Positions 58,986 through 64,000 of a stretch of 64,000 bases of DNA are shown piece after piece. The position numbers and the translations under genes are program-made. The DNA is taken from NCBI RefSeq assembly GCF_014652315.1, contig NZ_BMYO01000004.1, positions 186,001 through 250,000 on the forward strand, read 5' to 3'. Each line of letters begins with the position of its first letter. Positions within the stretch are counted from its first letter, which is position 1. The notes below the pieces were generated by a model. The model worked only from the letters and a program-made list of their open reading frames with translations. It was not told the origin of the DNA and did no database searches. Origin of the DNA: Jeongeupia chitinilytica (GTDB taxonomy: Bacteria; Pseudomonadota; Gammaproteobacteria; Burkholderiales; Chitinibacteraceae).

Positions 58986-60173
58986 TCCAAGACCATCACG
59001 CCTGTGCAAGCTTAGAATCGGCAAGCGGTTTTTTTCGGCGGCAAGGTAGAAACAGCCTAGTGCTGCTACGCAGAGCATGACGTTTGCTGCAAGCGCGAGT
59101 CGATATCCCCAAACACTGGCGACCATGCCGCCTGCAAATGCCCCCAGCGCCATGCCGCCGACAATTGCATTGGTATACAGCGTAGAAGCGTAGCCCAGCC
59201 GCTCACGCATTAGATGCTGGAAAAATTGCAGCCCTGCCGTTGCACTCAGTGCCACACTGGCCGCGCCAATTGCTTGAATGGGCAGCAACGCATACACCGA
59301 CTCAAGCATCATAAACAGCGTGTAATACAGTCCTCCCAAGAAGGCAGCCAGCACCAATTGGCCTTGATGGCTGACCCGCTTGCTGATGCGACCAGCCATC
59401 AGCATCAGGGGGATTTCAAACGCAGCCGTCAATCCGAACAGAACACCAGGCGTCCACTCCCCGAGCCTGACGGTCTGCACGATATAAAGAGGCATCAAGA
59501 TGGTGTAATTGTTGATGGCCGAATACAAAAGCCCCATGCCTGCAACGGCACACAATAATTTAAACCTCGATCCGCTGCGATCTGGCTTGGCATTCCCTTC
59601 CAGCTTTGACGATGATTCGCCATGACAGACCGGGTCAGGCAGATTCAGTGCGATAAGCGCAACGGTTGCGGAGGTGGCCACCAGAATGCCGAATGTGACT
59701 GGAAAACCAAACAGCCCCACCAAGCTGAAAGCCATCGGGGGGCCGACCACCCAGGCTACGGAAACCATGGCACGCATCAGCCCCATAAAAGCCTCATGGC
59801 CCTCTTTGAATGTCTCGCTGGCCAGCGCGAACAGTTGCGGCGCCCCGATGGCAACGCACGACATCAGCGTCAGGCCGATCACGGCCAGCATGTAGAAATC
59901 CCTGATCAGGATAAAGCCGGCAAAGGCCGCAACACCGCAAAGCGCGGAGAAAACGATCAACCACCGCCTTGAAACACCACGGTCGGAGTACACCGCGATG
60001 CAATGCGAGATAAGAATCGCGGCAAACCCCGTCATCCCTAAATAGCTTCCGACGAGCGCGGGGCTGGCGCCGAGTTCGCGAATGAAAAAATAACTTTGCA
60101 ACGGACTGAAAATGGCCGAGCCCACCCCCATGAAAAAGATGGCCGCAAGAAACAGGGTACGGATTGATTTCAT
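58974..60173 (-). CDS. MFS efflux transporter, sugar-efflux (SetA)-like
   Basis: A 399-residue, 12-helix major facilitator protein. The start region MKSIRTLFLAAIFFMGVGSAIFSPLQSYFFIRELGASPALVGSYLGMTGFAAILISHCIAVYSDR matches the SetA/SetB type. A polar loop with PDPVCHGESSSKLEGNAKPDRSGSRF separates the two halves. E. coli Set proteins export sugars and sugar analogues; the substrate here is unknown. The start ATG at 60173 has AGGGAG at the right distance, inside a hairpin. It shares its less GC-rich composition with the convergent XRE gene. Confidence 0.9.
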   Translation of the reverse strand: MKSIRTLFLAAIFFMGVGSAIFSPLQSYFFIRELGASPALVGSYLGMTGFAAILISHCIAVYSDRGVSRRWLIVFSALCGVAAFAGFILIRDFYMLAVIGLTLMSCVAIGAPQLFALASETFKEGHEAFMGLMRAMVSVAWVVGPPMAFSLVGLFGFPVTFGILVATSATVALIALNLPDPVCHGESSSKLEGNAKPDRSGSRFKLLCAVAGMGLLYSAINNYTILMPLYIVQTVRLGEWTPGVLFGLTAAFEIPLMLMAGRISKRVSHQGQLVLAAFLGGLYYTLFMMLESVYALLPIQAIGAASVALSATAGLQFFQHLMRERLGYASTLYTNAIVGGMALGAFAGGMVASVWGYRLALAANVMLCVAALGCFYLAAEKNRLPILSLHRRDGLGSTH

Positions 60174-60589
60174 GTGCAACTCCCTTATGCAGGGAGGCGA
60201 TCTTACGGCGCGTACCGGTCCTTGGTAATAACGGTAAGTGTATTTTTATTGGACTGAATACTGCACTTTCCTTGCTTGCAAAAGCACTTGCGGCGTGTGG
60301 TCTATGCCTGGTTCGGCAGTCCGTAAGCCGGATTGCCCCCGGTTCCGCGCAGACCGCGTACGGTCGGTACTCACGCGCCAGCACAAATCCTTTACGGCGC
60401 AGCAAGCTTCTTGCCCGATCGCCCAGCGCGCTTTTGCGAACTGACGCGCCAGCCCATATCCCCGGCCCCGATCCGCGCCCTAGAGCCTACCGCTGCGCTT
60501 GACGAACAGCCGCAGCGCGACGCGCTGGCGCGTGCTGCGGCGTCACCGCCGGCTGCGCAAGCGCCGCCGAAACGGCCCAAGCGGAGCGC
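60174..60589. other. 416-base intergenic region upstream of the MFS gene
   Basis: It holds the promoter of the MFS gene and the 3' flank of the yegD-type gene. Its only feature is the ribosome-site hairpin at 60180-60196. Short open frames here overlap one another in several frames and have no ribosome sites; I treat them as non-coding. Confidence 0.6.
60180..60196 (-). promoter_or_regulatory. Hairpin enclosing the ribosome site of the MFS gene
   Basis: CTCCCT-TATGC-AGGGAG. On the minus-strand mRNA the Shine-Dalgarno AGGGAG (seven bases before the ATG) is the 3' arm of this 6-bp stem with a 5-base loop, so the fold would hide it. Confidence 0.5.
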
Positions 60590-61840
60590 TCAGCCGTAGC
60601 GCTGCTTCGCCACCACCGCCAGACCGGCGCCGACGCTGCCGTAGGCATCGCCCTCGACGGTCCGCGCCGCCGGGAACAGCGCGGCCATCGCCGCACGCAG
60701 CGCCGGTACCGCCGACGCGCCACCGGTGAAGAACAGCGTATCGACCTCGCCGACGGCCACGCCGGCCTGGTTCAGCGTCTGCATCGCCGACTGGCCGACG
60801 CGGTCGATCTCGTCGGCGATCGCATCGGCGAAGGTCTGCCGCGATACCTCGCGCACCAGCGATTCGTCGACCTCGGCCAGGTGCAATGGCACCGACTCGT
60901 CGGCGGACAGCGCGATCTTGGTGTCCTCGACCCGCATCGCCAGATGGTGTGCCGACTGCTGGTTGATCACGTGGAACAGCCGGTCGTAGCGCGGCAGATC
61001 GGTCACGTCCGGGCCCAGCGCGTGCAGCGTCTGGCGCATCTTGCGCGTGTAGGCGAAGTTGATCGTGTGCCACGTCGCCAGATGGAAGAACACGCTGCTC
61101 GGAAACGCCGCGCCGCGCTTGAGCAGGCTGCCGAGGCCAAGCTCGGGCATCACCGTCGCCAGCGACAGGCGCTTGTCGAAATCGGTACCGCCGATGTGCA
61201 CGCCGCCGCTGCCGAGCAGATCGTCGCTGCGGTCGTCCTTGCCGCGCCGTTCGGGCGAAAGCCGGATCAGCGAGAAGTCCGACGTACCGCCGCCGATGTC
61301 GACGACCAGCACCAGCTCTTCGCGCCCGATGCGCTGCTCGTAGTCGTGCGCGGCGGCGATCGGCTCGAACTGGAAGCTCACGTCCTTGAAGCCGAGATCG
61401 CGGGCGATCTGCGCCAGCGTTGTCTCGGCCTGGGCGTCGGCGGCGTCGTTGTCGTCGACGAAGCGCACCGGCCGGCCGAGCACCACCGCGTCGAAATCGT
61501 GGCCGGCCTCGCGCTGCGCGCGGTTTTTCACCTCGCCGATGAAACCGCCGATCAGGTCGCGGAACGCCAGCGTGCGGCCGCCGACCTCGGTGCCGGCGTC
61601 GATCAGGCTCGAACCGAGCAGGCTCTTCATGGCCCGCATCAGCCGGCCGTCGTAGCCCTCGAGGTACTCGGCCAGCGCCGCACGGCCGAAGGCCAGCGTG
61701 TCGTCCTCGAGATTGAAGAACACGGCCGACGGCAGCGTCACCTTGCCGTCTTCGAGCGGCAGCAGCCGGGCCCCTGCGGCGGTATGAATGGCCGCGGTGG
61801 AATTGGACGTACCGAAGTCGATGCCACAGGCGTATTTCAT
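60590..61840 (-). CDS. yegD: Hsp70-family protein of the YegD type
   Basis: A 416-residue actin-fold ATPase related to Hsp70 but lacking the peptide-binding domain. Nucleotide motifs: GIDFGTSNSTAAI (phosphate 1, residues 6-18), VVDIGGGTSDFSLI (phosphate 2), and FFTGGASAVPALRAA (adenosine). Features shared with E. coli YegD include MRAMKSLLGSSL, VVLGRPVRF and SVFFHLATWHTINFAY. The protein is a little shorter than E. coli YegD. It presumably binds and hydrolyses ATP, with an unknown client. The start ATG at 61840 gives MKYACGIDFGTS. It is divergent from slyX. Confidence 0.94.
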   Translation of the reverse strand: MKYACGIDFGTSNSTAAIHTAAGARLLPLEDGKVTLPSAVFFNLEDDTLAFGRAALAEYLEGYDGRLMRAMKSLLGSSLIDAGTEVGGRTLAFRDLIGGFIGEVKNRAQREAGHDFDAVVLGRPVRFVDDNDAADAQAETTLAQIARDLGFKDVSFQFEPIAAAHDYEQRIGREELVLVVDIGGGTSDFSLIRLSPERRGKDDRSDDLLGSGGVHIGGTDFDKRLSLATVMPELGLGSLLKRGAAFPSSVFFHLATWHTINFAYTRKMRQTLHALGPDVTDLPRYDRLFHVINQQSAHHLAMRVEDTKIALSADESVPLHLAEVDESLVREVSRQTFADAIADEIDRVGQSAMQTLNQAGVAVGEVDTLFFTGGASAVPALRAAMAALFPAARTVEGDAYGSVGAGLAVVAKQRYG

Positions 61841-61958
61841 GGGAGTGGCTCGCAAAAAAAGGCCCGCGACATTACGCCGGTCAGTTCACAGCGTCAAACA
61901 GGCCGGATGGGTGGGGACGAACGCGCTATGCTTGCGACCGACTATACGGAAGAAACCC

Positions 61959-62156
61959 ATGGAAGACCGCATCACCGAACTCGAGATCCGCCTGGCGCTG
62001 CAGGACGACCTGCTCGACGAACTCAACCGCGTCGTCGCCCGCCAGCAGCAGGACCTGGAACTGCTGGCCCAGGCCTTGCGGCAGGTTCAGGAACAGCAGC
62101 GCAGCGGCCCGGCCGCACCGCGCAGCCTGCTCGACGACATTCCGCCGCATTACTGA
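61959..62156 (+). CDS. slyX: SlyX-family protein
   Basis: A 65-residue coiled-coil protein: MEDRITELEIRLALQDDLLDELN in the family's N-terminal pattern, then LLAQALRQVQEQ, and the diagnostic end DIPPHY. SlyX has no assigned function and is often near fkpA or slyD. The start ATG at 61959 is 118 bases from the divergent yegD start. It is short but matches the family over its whole length. Confidence 0.93.
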   Translation: MEDRITELEIRLALQDDLLDELNRVVARQQQDLELLAQALRQVQEQQRSGPAAPRSLLDDIPPHY

Positions 62157-62262
62157 GCGCCGTCCGTCCACGGTACCGCGCCCCCGGCACACCGGTTTGA
62201 CCGGCGACAAAGGCAGCGGCAAACGTCCGCTTAGACTGGGCTTTTGCGCGCAGGAAACCGCC

Positions 62263-62601
62263 ATGTCCCGCTACCACATCGTCACGCTGATCGGCTCGTC
62301 CAGCCTCAACGGCAACGACCTGCGCGGCGAAGGCATGCTGCAGACGCTCCGGCAGTTGCGCAGCGACCTGTTCGGCCCGGACCGGCCCCTGATCGATTTC
62401 CACGGCGACCGCTATGTCGTGCTGTTCGAAGGCGACGACGAACTCGACGCCCTCGCCTGGGCCGAAGGTCACGGCGTGGTACTGCACGGCAAGATCGCCA
62501 ACCGCGCCGACATCTACACCCTTTACCTCGGCTGGACCGGCCTGATCGACCGCGGCCTCGATGCGCAACCGGATCCGGGCTGGCGGGTGCCGCAGCACTG
62601 A
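62263..62601 (+). CDS. Hypothetical protein, 112 residues
   Basis: A small soluble protein not recognised: MSRYHIVTLIGSSSLNGNDL start, acidic, with a conserved-looking FHGDRYVVLFEGDDE core and a Trp-containing end. It has no signal peptide or membrane helix. The start ATG at 62263 has CAGGAAACC just upstream. It lies 106 bases after slyX on the same strand, so the two may share a transcript. No function is proposed. Confidence 0.7.
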   Translation: MSRYHIVTLIGSSSLNGNDLRGEGMLQTLRQLRSDLFGPDRPLIDFHGDRYVVLFEGDDELDALAWAEGHGVVLHGKIANRADIYTLYLGWTGLIDRGLDAQPDPGWRVPQH

Positions 62602-62859
62602 CTCCCCTTCCCAAGTCCCCGTTCGGGCCGGATTCGGCGCTACTTTGGCCGAAATGCAACTTCACCTGGCCAAGCATTGCGTTGTCGACTGAATCTGCCA
62701 CAAAATTCAAAAAAAAGTCGGTACAACGACAGCAAGAAAAAAGCTTCTGCAGTTCGTGGAAATTGGCAACATCCTATGTGTTGACCTCTTTGCCAGAGCA
62801 CCGCTTGCCCCACCAGAGCCCCAAGAAAATGCAATTGAAAACATGATGCACTTCCTTAG

Positions 62860-63177
62860 ATGCCGGAACATCCAAATACAGCGCGCGGCAAACTGGCACT
62901 TGTCCCCGCCTTATTTCATGGCTTGCTTCCGGCAATTGGACTAGCCCTTTCACTCAGTCCCTTGCCGGACATGCTTTCCCTTCCCTTGATTCTGTCGTAC
63001 TTCGTCACGGCGTATCCGTCAGCAATTTTTTCTTGGGCAGGCATACCCATCAAAGGTGGTTTTTTCGGTTGGCCTACGCCACTTGGTTTTTTTCTTGGCC
63101 TGTTTGTCTGGTTTCTTATTTACACACTACTACTATCTACTTTTCTCATGGCAAGAACAAAACACACGACAAAATAG
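62860..63177 (+). CDS. Small membrane protein, unknown
   Basis: A 105-residue hydrophobic protein with three probable transmembrane helices (about 11-32, 37-57 and 75-97) and a basic tail (ARTKHTTK). It is less GC-rich than the core genes. The start ATG at 62860 has no strong ribosome site, and 258 bases of unannotated sequence precede it (nothing seen there beyond AT-rich runs). It is not recognised as any family; the two genes that follow are also small hydrophobic proteins. Confidence 0.6.
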   Translation: MPEHPNTARGKLALVPALFHGLLPAIGLALSLSPLPDMLSLPLILSYFVTAYPSAIFSWAGIPIKGGFFGWPTPLGFFLGLFVWFLIYTLLLSTFLMARTKHTTK

Positions 63178-63304
63178 CCAACACCTGCTCCTCGCTTTTT
63201 AGCAGACCCATCTGACGACTCTGCCCAACAACCCCTGATCCACCAGAGCAGCAAAAGCAGGTCGAACCTGTTCCAATATTTTCGGACACCGATAACGCAC
63301 TGAT

Positions 63305-63736
63305 ATGCGGACATCACCACGCACCAGAATTTTTCTTTCTTACCTAGTTGCCGGCCCAGCCATCGGTGCCGCAATCACCATGGTTTTCCTGCTGGTGAGC
63401 GAACCACCACCTAACGGACCTGTCGACCTTTTGTCTATGTACCTTGGTTTTCTGTTCTTTGCCTACCCCTTGGGCGTATTGCCAGCTGGTGCAGCGGCAA
63501 CCGCGCACCTGTGCCTGTACAAGCGATTCACGCGCATGCCCGTTGTAATTCTGGTATGCGCAGCAGGAGTCGTTGGCTACGCCGCCCTCGGCCTATTATT
63601 GGGTAACTCGATCCGCGATTTTTCCACGATATCGCACGTGTTTGGCTTCCTGCTTCCTCCGATCGGCAGTGCTTTTTTTATATCGATGCATCTGTATACC
63701 CGCCAGAAAGCCGGGCTACTGCGCCAGATGGAATGA
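63305..63736 (+). CDS. Small membrane protein, unknown
   Basis: A 143-residue protein with four probable transmembrane helices (about 9-30, 43-70, 77-100 and 108-130). The first loop carries SEPPPNGPVD, and the basic C-terminal tail is YTRQKAGLLRQME. The start ATG at 63305 gives MRTSPRTRIF with weak ribosome-site support. It is not a recognised family. It lies between the similar-sized membrane protein upstream and the truncated one downstream on the same strand. Confidence 0.65.
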   Translation: MRTSPRTRIFLSYLVAGPAIGAAITMVFLLVSEPPPNGPVDLLSMYLGFLFFAYPLGVLPAGAAATAHLCLYKRFTRMPVVILVCAAGVVGYAALGLLLGNSIRDFSTISHVFGFLLPPIGSAFFISMHLYTRQKAGLLRQME

Positions 63737-63824
63737 GACAAACACACTCATCACAGGTATTGGCAATCAAACAGACCGGGCATATTGGACGTCTAGCGCC
63801 CCGCTCAAACATCAGACAAGACCA

Positions 63825-64000
63825 ATGAATTCAAATCCGCTACCGGAAAAATCCAGCCCGCCGATTGCGGAAAAATCCCCTCCAACGCTGTCGGCAGCCA
63901 TACGGATTCTGGTGCTGAGTGCGTTGGCTGGTGCCGGCGCGTTCTGGCTGGTCGTTGCGTTTTCGGCACCATCGCTCTTCGACATGGGGTACGCCGGCGT
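63825..64000 (+). CDS. Membrane protein, 3' truncated by the window end
   Basis: Fifty-eight residues are visible. A polar N-terminus (MNSNPLPEKSSPPIAEKSPPT) contains two copies of a P-x-x-x-E-K-S-x-P element. A first transmembrane helix follows (about 28-48, LVLSALAGAGAFWLVVAFS), then the frame runs off the edge. The start ATG at 63825 is chosen as the first ATG after the upstream stop; the ribosome site is weak. It cannot be identified from this part. Confidence 0.55.
   Translation, partial: MNSNPLPEKSSPPIAEKSPPTLSAAIRILVLSALAGAGAFWLVVAFSAPSLFDMGYAG

Noticed and set aside
60238..60729. Several 60-90 residue open frames between the MFS gene and yegD
   Set aside because: They overlap each other in several frames, lack ribosome sites and have repetitive Arg/Ala/Pro composition.
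1..64000. CRISPR arrays, rRNA operons, insertion sequences
   Set aside because: No regular spaced repeats, no rRNA-like stretches and no transposase-like reading frames were found on reading both strands.

Overview
The window looks like a chromosomal segment of a GC-rich betaproteobacterium, most likely in or near the Neisseriales (Chromobacteriaceae/Chitinibacteraceae type). The best taxonomic evidence is the housekeeping run lolB-ispE-tRNA-Gln-prs-rplY-pth on the minus strand, together with a ResC/CcsA-type cytochrome c assembly gene, mutM and slyX. The genus is a guess from gene order and base composition. I saw no rRNA, CRISPR array, insertion sequence or phage integrase.

Layout. (1) 1-13.1 kb, core genes: a truncated ccsB; two tandem paralogous small proteins of unknown function; a coupled minus-strand set pth > ParA-like ATPase > CobW-type GTPase; rplY, prs, tRNA-Gln(UUG), ispE, lolB and a TPR lipoprotein; then divergently mutM and a dynamin-like GTPase. 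(2) 13.2-16.2 kb: cutC, a Gfo/Idh/MocA oxidoreductase and a DUF482/GNAT protein. (3) 16.4-26.1 kb: a compact tad (Flp pilus) operon. It starts with a 58-residue Flp pilin and continues through tadE, cpaB/rcpC, rcpA, tadZ, tadA, tadB, tadC, tadD, a DUF3613 gene and a TadG-like gene, mostly with overlapping stop/start codons. No prepilin peptidase gene (tadV/cpaA) is present here. (4) 26.1-45.5 kb, ordinary accessory genes: DUF3422, a Sel1-repeat protein, two paralogous AraC regulators, an aminotransferase, YaeQ, a DJ-1-like protein, a secreted polysaccharide deacetylase, YgiQ, a SUI1 protein, and several EamA-type exporters, two of which lie back to back with a LysR regulator. (5) 45.6-56.1 kb, the most unusual part: a cluster around an AfsA-type (A-factor synthase family) hotdog protein. 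It also has an FAD monooxygenase, a HAD-IB phosphatase, a divergent triosephosphate isomerase paralog, an EamA exporter, an exported metallo-beta-lactamase-like protein with a degenerate metal motif, an NmrA-type reductase, an exported SRPBCC protein and a LysR regulator. A polyhydroxyalkanoate depolymerase-type esterase and a phasin-like protein follow. (6) 56.3-64 kb: methyltransferase/phosphatase pair, a less GC-rich XRE regulator/MFS efflux pair, a YegD-type Hsp70, slyX, and a run of small membrane proteins cut off by the window end.

How genes may work together. The tad operon should encode the basal body, motor and pilin of a Flp pilus, with RNA hairpins around flp that could set pilin abundance relative to the machinery. 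In region 5, Streptomyces butenolide and furan signals are made by an AfsA-family enzyme joining a beta-ketoacyl chain to dihydroxyacetone phosphate, followed by reduction and dephosphorylation. Here an AfsA homolog lies beside a reductase, a phosphatase, a triose-phosphate isomerase paralog, an exporter and a regulator. A small-molecule (possibly signalling) pathway is therefore a reasonable but untested reading.
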